Source: Ustilago trichophora
Lineage: Eukaryota > Basidiomycota > Ustilaginomycetes > Ustilaginales > Ustilaginaceae
NCBI GenBank assembly: GCA_900323505.1
Contig: OOIN01000001.1
Span: 1,240,001-1,304,000 of the forward strand
DNA length: 64,000 bases
Reading direction: 5' to 3'
Shown: positions 49,901-61,537 of the stretch, piece by piece
Numbering within the stretch: position 1 is the stretch's first letter
Layout of the letters: each line of letters begins with the position of its first letter
Program-made: the position numbers and the translations under genes
The notes under the pieces: generated by a model
The model's database searches: none
What the model was told of the DNA's origin: nothing
Seen by the model: the letters and a program-made list of their open reading frames with translations, nothing else

Positions 49901-51081
49901 GATCTCCAAACATCAGATACGACGATCGCCTTCAGACGCACTTCGTGGGGCAGATCGAATGGATCGCCTTGCCGCTGCAATGGTGAAGCAGCCTGGTCAG
50001 TCCGCCTGCGCTTGGAAGAATGGGGGGCGCTATTGCTCTCGGCTGGCTGGCCTGATGAGGACAGTGATCGGGTCGGAGACGGCGTAGTCTTAAAAGATGA
50101 GCCGTTCGGGGAGGCCTGCTGAGAGGCTGCCGTAGCGTTTGGCGAGGGATTCCGAGGGTGCATGCGGTCCACCATCTTCTGAGAGGGTCTTCCGCTCCGA
50201 TTCAAACGAGGATTTGCTTTGACCTCGAGTGGTTCAGGACTTGCGCTATCTCGAACGTGCACGATCCGGGAATCGTGTTTCGACATTTCACGAGGCTCTT
50301 CGAGTCGAAGAGGGCCCTTCGGAGGTTGGTCCCTCGAGAAAGCGTAGAATAGATCGGGAGATGCGGCTGAAGAAGCTGCCGTGCCCCTTTTGAGCCTTTT
50401 CGCTTTGGCTTCAAGTGCAGGGCTGATATCGGTAGTGCCACTGTGTCGCTTCTGACGATGGCTTCTGGATGGTGGCGGAGAGCCAGGTTGAATCTCATCG
50501 TCTTCATTGTCGCTGTCGAGATTGATGATATCAGTCTTGGAGGCTCTCCTCTCTGACTTCGAGGCTTTCCGACTCGGATTCGAGCGGGTGGGGCGACTGG
50601 ATGATGTTTCTCTATCGCGGGCTTTGCCTTTGCCTTTGCTATGATTACTCGAGGGAGGCGTGAGGACGACAGAGACGCCGTTTGATGGACTGGAGGGTTG
50701 TGTGCGGGTCTGTGAGTTGGGTGAAGGCGTACGTTTGGCAATCGTGCGGTTCAATGTCCGCGTAGCAGTCTCGCGTAGATTATCATCGTACCCAGAATGG
50801 CTGTTGTCTGTGTATAGGCGGTCTTGAGCGGAAAATAGAGTGGGGTGTTTCGGCAGTGAAGACTTTCCTGGACGATGGGGCTGCTTGCGGGAATGAGTGT
50901 TGGAGAGGGACGACGAAGGCATCGCAGGCGTGCTGCCTTGCTTTGGTACGTCAATACGTGTCGGCGGTCGACGATGTTGTACTTCGTCCTGCCTGCGACT
51001 TGACCCGGATCCTCCAACTCCATGCAGAGAGGCAATCGCTTCGCGCTCCTTTACGATGGAGCCCAAAGGGTTGCCCGCCAT
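46957..51081 (-). CDS. Ulp2/SENP-type SUMO protease (C48)
   Basis: A 1,374-residue protein. The first ~640 residues are disordered and basic/Ser-rich. The C48 peptidase begins with LLNDIIIEFGLKFML and carries the catalytic triad: H740 in YHWYLAVI, D867 in TFDSLGSRH and C1002 in QPNFCDCGIYLLHY, with the oxyanion Gln in the same motif. The spacing is stretched: about 110 extra residues between His and Asp, and about 80 between Asp and Cys, both charged or low-complexity. Split catalytic domains of this kind point to the Ulp2/SENP6-7 branch, which trims poly-SUMO chains in the nucleus. A Lys/Glu-rich coiled region and a disordered tail follow. It is convergent with the polyol dehydrogenase gene (261 bp apart). 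Confidence 0.92.
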   Translation of the reverse strand: MAGNPLGSIVKEREAIASLHGVGGSGSSRRQDEVQHRRPPTRIDVPKQGSTPAMPSSSLSNTHSRKQPHRPGKSSLPKHPTLFSAQDRLYTDNSHSGYDDNLRETATRTLNRTIAKRTPSPNSQTRTQPSSPSNGVSVVLTPPSSNHSKGKGKARDRETSSSRPTRSNPSRKASKSERRASKTDIINLDSDNEDDEIQPGSPPPSRSHRQKRHSGTTDISPALEAKAKRLKRGTAASSAASPDLFYAFSRDQPPKGPLRLEEPREMSKHDSRIVHVRDSASPEPLEVKANPRLNRSGRPSQKMVDRMHPRNPSPNATAASQQASPNGSSFKTTPSPTRSLSSSGQPAESNSAPHSSKRRRTDQAASPLQRQGDPFDLPHEVRLKAIVVSDVWRSHEDARPLAVFQSHSLSFSVTPDKQVKISYSDIQQVVASQEEVTDHATLGFTLRCGSDSAGRVHKTFSDYDPRASGGAAEIQLIAKTEEIDLRNHRMAVAFVIKKGLPKSKSDDFQIRWLNQPSSKSKVGSVDAVKQLPWPQPKVARTLIFPGSDRRHPSESQYTPRASASFSSQQQRRKTFDIQPASPKSPAGAPIDIDMSDLSPSRKSPSLPPLTIPKSKPATYATPKVDTRHQILAASTEQILQYPYEGVGAMSINGRDFERLLDGQLLNDIIIEFGLKFMLGEIRERDADLADSIYVFNTFFCKILMDEPTVESSYRKLRRWTSKVDLFSKKYIVVPINEAYHWYLAVIVNPGLMLMDPTEERDSGSEQDKEEVASALTVARITATPPPIAPAAESARRNVIEGDARPDQDGLSASLEPGTSPLPPMRSLIDLPPAPAPMDVDRDSRASTPTKGADGPVDLNRTFIITFDSLGSRHVRLGNKLHEYLWREALDKNRLTAAQLAKRVQKEEAKRTGQQEGEMRQTRAQDAAQKPSQEDVDDVLMNETNGKDDVEEAAAVQSSVRTVQVLDTRQSAEGVDAETLAKSLPKTPYIDAQVPSQPNFCDCGIYLLHYFDRFFHEPEKLLKLVVEGKMKISSVNKSSAAKRRQYRDEVERSAASEWQAGEVSTKRAYWRSKILDLSDEWKEHVKAKKAAEAEKKQEKDEEREPKPDDENHAKENGAQQKHSEAEAQISDCPMPAAEQLIGTAGSPDQVEGNRDTGAEKGDDLESSFDIERSVNEYAQGRDLAGKQAVDSIIAQVTSTPKETLSQEHLLDLHRNEQAQQTPPTPQKTPSEWSFNLRPHVPRASLHFPTGDTSGSVLPQPSDSAALPRVSELTGPETSSPTLTASSPAPLRPIFQQQEQQQHHAIVPSFGSSMLSQSASNPELQNPLLFESSNDTKRAREEEDEAISDERDSSASVAEIVAPSPSPSSSAAADGM

Positions 51082-52234
51082 CGCTCCGCATGGGCCGTTC
51101 GGGCTTGGGCCTGGTCACTGAGGTCCGACCACGATAAATGCTCAAGCCTCTGTGCCGACGCTTTATGACGATGGTGTGGAGTACATGCGTCGTGATTGTT
51201 GATGGCGCAGAGCCGAGCGGTCGGTGGTGGTAGGCTGCAGCCCGAGTGGGGCCTTAAGACTATGGGTGTGTGTGTGCGGAGATGCGAGTCCGCCGTCGAA
51301 CACAGCAGCAGGCAGTCAGACAGGTGCGGAATGCTTTCTTTCCCCTCCCTGCGGCAAAAGTATACGTGGATCGAGGAGGTGGTGTTAGTCGTTGCAATGC
51401 CAGTGACAGAGATATGATGACTGCGGAGGGCAAGGTTGGACCCTGAAAGGATGAATGTTCCGCAGTCGGTAGCTGAAAGGCCGCTGAGGCGCTATTGGCG
51501 GCGAAGAAATGTATATGAGCGCGGATATGATGCAAGTGATTGACGACGGCGAATGTCAAGTCAAATGATGTTGTGTCAGAAGGAAGCAAAGGGTGTTGGA
51601 GTACGAGCGGCCAAAGAGCTTGTTTGATGCTCAGTCGAGGATCGAGTTTTGCAAAAGATGTCGGATTTCGCGAATTGGCCAGAGTCCAACAATCAAAGAG
51701 CCTAAATTCTCTGCAGACGTGTCGCACTTGATCTTATCACAGCTCGGGAAATGCGACCAACCCCATAGTTGCTTGAACGGCATTGAGGAGTACAATATCG
51801 ACTCAATCGAAGCCTCCATGATGATTGATGAACAGACAGAGTCCAAGTTGCTGACTATAGAATGCTCACAGTGTAGCTTGTGTCTGCTTTGCTGTGTAGA
51901 ATCGCTTCACCATATCAGGATCGGGGAGGGGACAAAATTCAAAGTGCTTGTCTATTTTTTCTATTTTTTTTTTCCCCAGCCACCTCCACATTCACTGTTC
52001 GCGGCCAACCACGCAGCGCTCAACATCAGACATTCAGTATCTTAGATCATGATCATCCTCGCTCCTCCTGGACTCCATCTCCATCTCCATTCAACGCTCT
52101 TCAAAACAGATCAGCAGACACAGCAAGGAACTGTGGTCTGTAAATATGTATCTGGTTGAAAATGTTCTATGACAGAACATTTGCCGAGTCAAGGGAGCAA
52201 TGTTGGCTTATATCAACGTGGCGGCGAGAAGCGA
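51082..52234. other. Intergenic region
   Basis: Upstream of the SUMO protease and downstream of the aldo-keto reductase. A T-rich run lies at 51953-51974. No gene was recognised. Confidence 0.45.
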
Positions 52235-53432
52235 TTACCAGCCGAGGTCGACGCCCCACTACAAAACAACGGAAGATGAGGGATATCGAGGATCCGTCAG
52301 AGAAAAGTGAAAGAGGATGTCGATCAGTACGATGCTCAACCTCGTACACACTTGAAAGCTGAGAAGGAAAGGACACTGCGATGTTAACAAGTAAGGATTG
52401 GAACTCACGTTGGGCTTGACAAGGCGTACGGCCTTGCCATCTTGCTTGTGCAGCTCGTTGAGTTGGAGCATCTCATCGTCCGAGAGTGTGATGAGCTTGC
52501 CGTTAGTCTCGATTCGGCTGGGAGTGACACTCTTTGGCAGAGCAACTACACCCCTCTGCGCAGCCCACGAGATGACGACCTGAGCGGGGTCTGCGTCGTG
52601 TGCCTTGGCAATCGACTGGACCAGCTCGTCTTGCAGGACAGGTCCACCAGACGAGCCGAGTGGCGAGTAAGCTTGCATCACAATTCCCTTGCTCTGGCAG
52701 TACTTGACCAGCTCGTGCTGAGGAAGGAAGGGGTGCAGCTCCACCCTGCAGTGCGAAACGAGCAAAGTGTGCACAAAAGTGATAAGAAATGGGCCCAGTG
52801 TCAGTAGACTGTGACCACCAGAGAGTTTGATGCTACCGCCTGAACAACTGAAACGGGTCATGATGAACTTACTGGTTGGCGGCGGGGACAATCTTGGCAT
52901 TGGCGAGCAGCTTCTCGAGGTAGGGAACACTCCAGTTCGAGACACCGATGGCCTTGGTCTTACCAGTGGCCGGCAACTTCTCCATGAGCTCCCAGGTCTG
53001 CTCGGGAGACCATTCGCGGTCGATGGCACGAGAGCCGTCCTCGTTGAGGGGGATCTTCTCATCGCCTCGCTTCTCGAGAGGTACAGGCCAGTGGACGAGC
53101 AGCAGATCGACGTAGTCGAGACCAAGCCTCTTGAGCGATTCGTCGAGGCATGCCTCAGGTTGCCTGTGATACGTACACCACACCTTGGTCGTGACAAACA
53201 GCTCCGATCGAGCTACACCGGAAGCTTTGATGCCCTCTCCCACTTCAGCCTCGTTTCCGTAGATCCAAGCGGCATCAATATGGCGATAGCCACTCTTGAT
53301 GGCGGCCTCGACTGCTTTGGCCACTTCGCCTGGTGCTGACTGCCAAGTGCCCAGACCGACGACAGGAATCTCGGCGCCGGTGTTGAGCTTGATGGTCTTC
53401 TGACCAGGAGAAGCAGATGGGTATTGTGACAT
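52235..53432 (-). CDS. Aldo-keto reductase
   Basis: Exons are 52873-53432, 52409-52745 and 52235-52258, giving 306 residues. The introns have GTAAGT...CTGCAG and GTGAGT...TTGTAG borders. The catalytic tetrad of the family is recognisable: Asp and Tyr in GYRHIDAAWIYGNE, Lys in FVTTKVW and His in VDLLLVHWP. AIGVSNWS, VELHPFLPQ and the NADPH-binding LPKSVTPSRIETN also match. The last exon is only 24 nt (WGVDLGW), restoring the usual C-terminal ending. The enzyme reduces aldehydes or ketones with NADPH in the cytosol, related to yeast Gcy1/Ypr1. The specific substrate is not evident. Confidence 0.92.
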
Positions 53433-54854
53433 GTTGGAGATGTCTGGCTGCGTACGGATCGAGGGTTGCTTCGAGGCTAGTACGATGATGAGATTTGGGA
53501 GGAAACGAGCACTTTTTGTCTCCAGCTTTTACCTACTCGCTGATATTGACTTCGACACGCACGCGCCATGCAGCTTGCCAACTTTATTGTACGTGGCTAC
53601 ATCCTTGGCGACGTTCGCCTTTAGCAAGTTGAAGCCATACTGAGTTCTTCCAAAGGCCGTGCACAACAGCTGTCCATTGGAACAGCACAACAGGCACAAT
53701 GTCGTAAACTCCAGCTCACCGTGGGGTTGACCGAAGGATCGTCCAAATCGACGTGGACGCTCCTTCGCTGCACTTGAGTCGCCGCTTCCACGCCGAGCCA
53801 TGCCTTCTCGCCGTTTTTTCGGACCGAGCACATCGCGATAAAGGTTAGCCGATCACTTTATCATCGGGAGACAAAAGGGCTGACCTATGTCCGAACCGTG
53901 ATTGCGTTGAATTTGAATAGAGTGCCGAACGCTATACTGTACACACTGCAACCATCGTGAAATCTATCAGCACTGCGTGATTTGACTTGACTGTATAGCA
54001 GCCATATCGAGAATCGTCATCAAGAACAGCCCGCGACGATGTTGTCTCAGCACAGGTCTGCATCGAGGTACGCAGATCTCGTATCGTGAGCGACGTGTCG
54101 ATCGGGAGCGAGGAAAAGTCGGCCGTCAAGGCAAAGTAGAATCGAGCCAAGCCTGTCTGCATTTGACACGCCGCATGTCACCAGGCTCCAAGCCGGAAGG
54201 GAAAAAAGGTGGAGACAACAGCGCGAAAAAGGGGCTGACATGGAGGAGGCGCGATCGACACGACTGCAACTCATCCGATGGTGCGTGGGGATTGAGTATG
54301 GCTTGCAGCTGTCCAACTCCAATCTGTCAACTCTGCGTCACGATGGATGAGGCTGCACAAAGTAGGGGTCAGTCGGTTTTCATAATCTGTGCAGCAAGAC
54401 TGGATCGTGCCTTTCGCCGTGCAGCCGGATTGGTGAATACATGCTCTCATTTCACACCTGACTCTTTCTGAAGCATATGTACTACCAAACTTTACCGGGA
54501 TGATGCCACCAGATCATTGGCTTTCAACTTCCTCTCGAACCGGCTCAAGTAGCAATGTCGGATCGCACCCCGAACTGAGCCGGGGATAGTTCAAGCGATG
54601 CACTTGACAGACAACTAGATCGAAGGGAGATGTGGAAGTGAGAGGGCGCACGCGCTCGGGAAGATGCGGGAATGTGAAAGTTGTGGAAGCCCTAAATCCT
54701 TGGGCCCTTTCAATGGCCGGATGGATCATTGGCCGTCGAGTGCGGGGAAGCGTGAGAGTGTGGAGAATTTAGCTCGAGCGTCAATTTTATCCAACAGACT
54801 CACGCTCAAGCTATCAACTGTACTGTGACCGTGACTGCACTTGCCGCGAGCGAA

Positions 54855-54881
54855 GGCAACGGGCAACGGGCAACGGGCAAC
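54855..54881. repeat. 7-bp minisatellite, GGGCAAC x4
   Basis: Four near-perfect tandem copies. Confidence 0.85.
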
Positions 54882-55942
54882 GGGGAACGCGGCGGCTGCT
54901 CAGTGTCACCCAACAGGCGGATGAGTATCGAGGCGGTGGCAACGGTCCGCAACCTATGTGACTTTGCGGTCAAGTCACTTGACCACAGCTCAACCCCATT
55001 TGAAAGGCAGCAGCAGGAAGCTGTGTCTCTCTGCTCTCCGAGAGCAAGTCCGCCCATCGGCCGCGTCGCGCAAAGCTTGAATCGACAAACGCTCATATGT
55101 TACTGTACGAGCAAACTGTTCGGTTTGAAGAGAAAGGATCTGCCCAAAGCTTTGAGCAACGTGCGTCCGCCATCGGTTGTTTTTTTGCGACGGATGCGAG
55201 CGTGACCCAAAAGACCCTGGATGAACATGAGAGCGGGCAAGCGAGAGCAACCGAGTTCAGGTCACACGCATTGAGCTCATTTTAACGTCATTCTCCTCCG
55301 CGTATGCGTCACCTCTGTCTCTCTGTGTAAACTTTGACACGAGCTCGAGTGTCAACTCTTTCCCCACGCTCTTGGCAAAAGGCTGGCAAAGTCTATGGTT
55401 GAGCATTCCTCCGTCGCCTCGGCCCAAGGCATCCTCATCTTCCCCATTGTCCCTATCGAAAGACGGAATGCGCCCTCAGTCGTGTCGTCATGTTGAGCTG
55501 TGTCACCAAGGCAGACTGTCACCTCTGGTCTGAGCAACGAAGAGAAAAACAAGAGAGGTTCAAGCACGGAGCGGGTGTTTCCGTGTCACATTCGGCGAGA
55601 TATCCGAAGCGGCCCAGTATTTCCAGAGCGGGGCTCATCCAACAGGACCTTTGCGCAGACCATCTCGAATTGACAGCGAGCCAAACGAGCTTGTTTTTAT
55701 CTGAGTGCTCATGTATCGCTCCAGATGGTGGTTCTTGAATCTACTCTGGAGACTGACTGCATGAGCGTATGGCATGGAGCTTCCCCGCACGTTGGAAGTG
55801 GGAGCACAACGGTACAAAGCGATCTTCACCCCACCGGCGTTCATGCCGTTACCTGCCAGGCGGCGTCCACATTGCCCGATGCCTCTCCCCGCTTCATCAC
55901 CAAAGATGGAGCAGGTTCATGTGGCTTAGAGAGTTGGGGCGG

Positions 55943-55977
55943 GGCAGACGGCAGACGGCAGAGGGCAGAGGGCAGAG
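55943..55977. repeat. 7-bp minisatellite, GGCAGAC/G x5
   Basis: Five tandem copies: two ending in C, then three ending in G. Confidence 0.85.
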
Positions 55978-57906
55978 AAAAGAAATGCACGACCGAGCAC
56001 CGAGCAAGGGCCGATGAAATCCTTTGCAGCACTTTTTCAGTGCGGCGCCGGTCAAATGAAATGAAAGCGCCGTCGCCGGTCTGCTTGATCCCATTTTGGA
56101 ATTTGGCAAACCAAAAGGCCTCTCTTGCAATGTGCAGAGTGTGGAAAGTGCAATCTACAAAGTGCAAGCTCGCCTTTCCAAACAGCGGAGGGCGAGCTTC
56201 CGATCGAGTCTGGGGAAGAAAGATTTAGCAGCGCTGTTTGATTCGTGCCTCTCTCTATGCACGACCGGTCCGGCGCGCTCACTGCCTCCGGCATGTTGTT
56301 GAGAACCAAGCCATGCTATCTACACAGTATTTCACGTACAGTGCCAGTTACAGTAACCAATTCCAGCCGAGCTTTGCAGCTCATATCCCTCTCTGGTCTG
56401 AAAGTGGGGCCGATCGTGTGAGTGTCGGTACCACGGTTACGAGGTTATCATGCTCTCATGCGTGTGCCTATAGCAGTGCTACGCTTCTCCCCACGATCAG
56501 CCCGCGTCCACATCTTCTTCGCTCGGGAATGGGCTGGACAACAGCGTTCTTTTTGATACAGCATTCGATCTCATGAAGAGGTGTTGGATCAGAGTGAGCC
56601 TGGGCATGGCATCGCTCTTTGTCGGGCCGTTGCTCGTCCGTATCTCGGTCGCGCGAGGCTAGCCTGTGGGGTTGAGAAAGGGACGAGAAATCCGAAAAAA
56701 GAAAATGAAACCAAATTTGAGCCTGGCCACGCCAAAGGAAAAGGCTTGTCAGTGTTCCACCTGACCGGCATTCTCAGATCTTGCTAGACGAGCAGGAGAC
56801 CTTTACAAGAGGTCAAGCACAGTACAGTACAGTACTGTACGCAACAAAGCCGCTTTCTGGCCGCGGCTCATTCCAGGTCCAAGCACTTACTCAACAATGA
56901 CCTTTTTTTTTCCCACATTTCAGCGAGTGCCCCGAATCACATCAGCACCCACATCACGACCGTCGGCGTGTGGGCGCATCGAGAGTAATGCTCACCCGTA
57001 CACTGCAGGTGCGGTTGAAGCAGAAGAGCAAAGTCAGGTGTCCAACTGGCCCACCATCAACTGACGGGCTTGACGCGGTCGTTCGGTCCCTTTCCGCCTG
57101 TGCCGCGCTGAGAAAGCGCGTTTGTTCGGTTTATCCTTTTTGTTTTTTGTCAATTTTTTTTTTCCCGAATCTTTGTCTAAATCTGATGAGCCGACGCGTG
57201 GTCGACGGGAGCGGTGTGCAAGTTGAGCCGGTGAAAAAGAGAGAGATGCGATTCTCACGCTCCAGCGCTGTTCCGCTGGGTGGACGATTGGAGCCTCTCT
57301 TTTTTCCCTTTTTGCCCTTTTTTCTTTTTTTTTTTTTTTTTGGCTGGTTCAACCCGTAACTGAACTTACCTCACACAAATCCGCAAATCTTACTCTCCCG
57401 CAGTCTCTCTCCATTTTGGCACGCGCTCGCCTCTCTCTCTTTTTTGCCTCTCTGTCCGGCCCTGTACCGGTCAACCTCCTCGTGCCCCTCTCTCTTCCTC
57501 GGTTCCACTGTACCTCTCCGCATTCCTCTCTCCATCTCTATCGCCACTCTACCATCACGACTGCTCCTGGTACCACCACCACCATCACCACCATTACCAC
57601 CTATTACACCCACATCAGCAGCATCTTGATCACCATTAGCATCCGAACGATTGGCACAGCTACAACCGGTTCTGTGTATCCAGCGGTCACTTGACATCAG
57701 TTCGACCCGACAGCTTTCGATACATTCAACGACACAGGATCACCGCTGCAAAGCGCGATTCGCATTCACACATCATCTTCATCGAGGAAAGCTTCGAACC
57801 ACTCCGCTCCTCGACATCGGGCACCGCTTTTAGCATCTCCTCGTCTCTCCTGCAATCTATAGCGCACTTGACAGCAGCCTAGGAATGGCGCAGCAGACGC
57901 TGTAAC

Positions 57907-60900
57907 ATGCACCAGGGTGCAGCGCCCCAATCTTTGTCTCTTTCTACTTCGAATCGGATCCATACTATACCTGCCGCGCTTCCCAAGTCGCACAACCTGG
58001 ACAGCATGCCATCATCACTCCCAGACCCTGTTCTGGCTCTGTCTATGGATAACGTGCTCAAACTGAACGATCTCAGCCTCGACCAACTTGCAAATCTCTG
58101 GAATGGTTAGTCTCATCTCCTTTCCGCACTTTCCTGCGCCTATATCGTGGCAGAGCTTGTTGGCCTACTTTGTCGCTTTGTGTCGTTAACTGACCTTGTT
58201 TTCACCTCCTGCATCCGGTCATGCCTACACAACAGTCTTCACAAAGTGCAAAGAATCTCTCGAATCCGGACGACGACTCGAGAACCTCTCTTGGCGTCTC
58301 TGGTTCCGCGAAGCTCACATTCTCCCAGCCGATACTTCGCTTTCGGACCTTACCGACTTTACACCTCTCGATACGCCTCTGATCAGCCGCGCCAACAGCA
58401 TCACGGGCAGCTACAGGCCAGTTCGTCTTGCTTCTACCACAGCTGCTCGTTCAGGTAGTGCACTTTCCGATCCCGAGGATGGCAACGACTCGGAATACTC
58501 GACAGATAGCGAGACTGATGGCGTCTCTACCAGCACAGCAGCCGCCCCTTCGGCCCCTACTTCGACTCCGGTCAAGAGGCGAGTCAAGTTGGATCACAGC
58601 AGCAGGCCTTCTACACCCTCTTCCTCGAGCGCGGCCACCGTCACTGCATCCACATCATCCGCCCTCCCAACCCGCGCCAGCCAATCGCAGAAAATCGCAG
58701 ACACTGTTGCAGAGCGCACCAGTCGTGCCATGACCGCTGCCTCTCGCCGAGCCAACCTGGCTGAAATCGATGGCGACAGTCTCAGACGCAAACGTGGCAT
58801 CTCCTCCTCTTCGGCCTTCGGTAGTAAGGCCCGCGTCAAACAGCGAAATCAGGAAGGTGCCTCGCGCCGACGCCCTCTCAGCTTCCAAGCAGCGCTCGAG
58901 AACCTCGTTCTGACTAGCCGTGCCGATAACTTTGTCTCTCTTCGTGGCAAGCAGGGCAGCATGCCTCAACTTGATATGCACATGAACGCCAGCACCGGCG
59001 CACTGGATGCCCCACGCAGCCGCTATACCACCAGCGACACCGATGACGCTGAACGAAACAGCGCCCCTGCCGAGCTTAGTCCCATCAAAAGCTCTAGCAT
59101 CTCTCAGGCTGCGTTCGCCTCTCAGCTACGCAGCGCTCTCGAGCCTCCTACCTCCAACATGTCCAAGACACCCGTTTCGTCCAAGGCCTTTGGAGGAAAC
59201 GCTCAAGAGGAGCATTGCGATGCGCCCGAGACGTGCGGCCCTCTTTCTCCAACCAAGATGCCCGTCGCATTGGCACCTACCATTGGAGCCATCTCTCGAC
59301 GTGGCTCGCAGACCATGCTTTCGGATGCCAACAATGCCAGTCTGAAGGAAGTTACAGCCACGTCTGCTCCCCGTGGAAGCAAGGACGTCGCATCTGACAA
59401 CGCTGAGGCCTCGTCCTCAGCACAGCAAGTCATGCCACCTCCACAAGGTCTTCCTGAGCCAACTCCTGCCGCATCTGCCTTCAAGCAAAAGGCCAATGCT
59501 GAGCAGCAAGCTTTCTCAGCTGCGCCTACCGAAGAGTCGACTGCGAATCACAACGACCAGGTCCACGCATCCATCGGCATGGTACGTTCCGATTCGGCTT
59601 CCAGTGCCTCGACGCAAGCATCTCAACGCTCGGCAGCGCATGGAGCCGGCGTCCGTCGTACCAGCGATGCCAAGATCAGAACCCGATCTGCTGTCGGTGG
59701 CCTGCATGCTGGACACCGCTCCAAGTCTGCGACCGGCTTGCATCGCAATGCCAAGCACAGCAAGAGCTCGGACAGGATCGCTGGCGCACCCGTTCGCCCG
59801 GCCCCACGTCACAACCTTCTCTCCGGTCTTGCCATGACGCGAGCAGCACCGGAACCAGCGCCTACACACGCTGTAACACGCAAGCCTGTGCCTGCCGAGG
59901 CCCAGATCACCACCCCCAAGGCTCCAGCAGCCGCCTCCAAAAAGGCGCCCGTCAAGTTCACCATGGGCGGTGACGAGACCGACTCGGAAGAGTACGAGGA
60001 CGAGAGCGACGATGCCGATGCAGGCAAGCCTGCACCCGCTCCTCCTGCCGCAGAAAAGGTCACCGCCAAGAACGGCGCAACCGAAAAGCAGAGCAAAGAC
60101 GAGGATGAGATCGTCGAGGCAGACGACGGAGAAGATGACGACGAATGGGCCAGCGACAGCGAAGCTGAGGAGCAAGAGCGACGAGCTCGCCAAGCTGCCG
60201 AGGCCCAACGCCGCAAGCGCGAAGAAGAGGAACGACACAGAAGCATGTTCCAAAAGCAGCCCATCCGCTCCAAGTCGGCCGCCGACATTCGTCTGCTTGC
60301 CCCGCACGAGATCAGCTCGATCGGACCCAGCCCGCCTACTCAACCTGTGCGCGGTCTGCTCAGCTCGCTCTTCCACCCCGACGAGCAACACTCCCCTCCC
60401 GGTCAGCTTGCCGGTCGTCTCCACGCCTCGGCAGCGGATCTGCGGACCAAGCCTACCATGTCGTCTCGACGAAGCCCGTCCGAGGCCGCAAGATCGCCTC
60501 CGGCTGTGCGACGCAACCGTGCACACCGCGACAGCAGCGACAGCACCAGCCAAGCACCTCGATCGCTGCGCGAGGGCGGCTTTGCAGGCCTGACAGGGCT
60601 CAAGACGAGCAAGAGTGCCGTGGCTCTGCCTCTGCTCGACACGCACATTACGCGATCCTCCACTGCCGGCAAGGCCAAGCAGGAGGAGCAGAGTGTCGGT
60701 GGCGATAGCCACCACTCGGACGGCAGCGCCAGCAGCCCTGACTCGCCCGTAGCTGCTGCTTCGTTCGGCCGACCTGGCAGCATGGCCTTGGCGCGCCTGC
60801 ACGCGCTGACCAACATGAAGGCGCACTCGAAGCGCAACTCGACTTCGACCGTAACTTCGGAGCAGCAGGCGCAAGCACACTCACGACGCCACTTGTCCGA

Positions 60901-61537
60901 GGCCGATGTGCATCTGGACCGGGAAGCGTCGTCGCGCTCGCTGCGTCTGGAGGTGAGCCCTGATGATCGAGACTTTGCCATTCCTTCACGCGCTTCGCTG
61001 ACCAACTTGGCAAATAGCCAGCAGCAGCGTCAGTCGGCACCTTCGCTTGCCTCGCGTCACTCGGACCAGCACCAGTCGCGCCTGCAGCGTGATCACCTCG
61101 GCTCGGGCTCTCGCTCCAACAGCGAAGGGCTGCCCTCGGGTCATGGCTCGCAGCAGAGCGGCACCAGCGTCAATGGACCCGTCTCGATCTCGCGTCCTCG
61201 ATCGTCGCTCAATCTGCCCGAAGCCGCTGCTCCACAGACGCCTCGAACCACGCGACGCAACATGCTCCGCGATGAGCTGTCGGAGTCGCTCCGACAGAAC
61301 TTGCTGTGGGAGCGTCAAAGTCGCTCAAGAATGATGGGCATCGGTGCTCCCATGGCTCCTCTTCACCAGTCTCAGGCGCATCCTACGGGTCATCGCCGAG
61401 ACAATGTCCTGAATGGCAACGCGCTCCGACCGCTGACCAGTACAGGTGCATCTGCTGCTGACCGAAGGAACGGCGACGAACCCAAGCCCAAGCGCTACTC
61501 TGAAGAGTGGGGCAGCTTCCATCACAAGGGATGGTAG
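57907..61537 (+). CDS. GATA_AreA (DUF1752)/DUF3295 protein, probable nitrogen-response regulator
   Basis: Exons are 57907-58105 and 58236-61537 (intron 58106-58235, GTTAGT...ACAG, with a TTAACTGAC branch region), giving 1,166 residues. Splicing restores LANLWNVFTKCKESLESGRR followed by LENLSWRLWF, the conserved block called GATA_AreA/DUF1752. The C-terminal DUF3295 features are present: KFTMGGDETDSEEYEDES, FQKQPIRSKSAADIRL, RGLLSSLFHP and the final TRRNMLRDELSESLRQNLLW. The rest is Ser/Ala-rich and disordered, with an acidic tract and Glu/Arg helix at about 655-700. The family is fungal and linked by domain association with nitrogen-catabolite control, but it lacks the GATA zinc finger. The first ATG (57907) is taken as start; the N terminus is not conserved enough to prove it. 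Confidence 0.87.

Larger units (their letters stand above)
53433..57906. other. 4.5 kb gene-poor region
   Basis: No open frame here has coding character. It contains two 7-bp minisatellites (54855-54881 and 55943-55977), a TACAGTAC palindromic cluster at 56817-56840, poly-T runs at 57324-57341, and from about 57420 a C/T-rich leader of the next gene. Confidence 0.5.

Noticed and set aside
59516..60880. A 454-codon minus-strand frame inside the GATA_AreA/DUF3295 gene
   Set aside because: Composition is Arg/Ser/Leu-rich shadow sequence, and the plus strand has conserved domains throughout.
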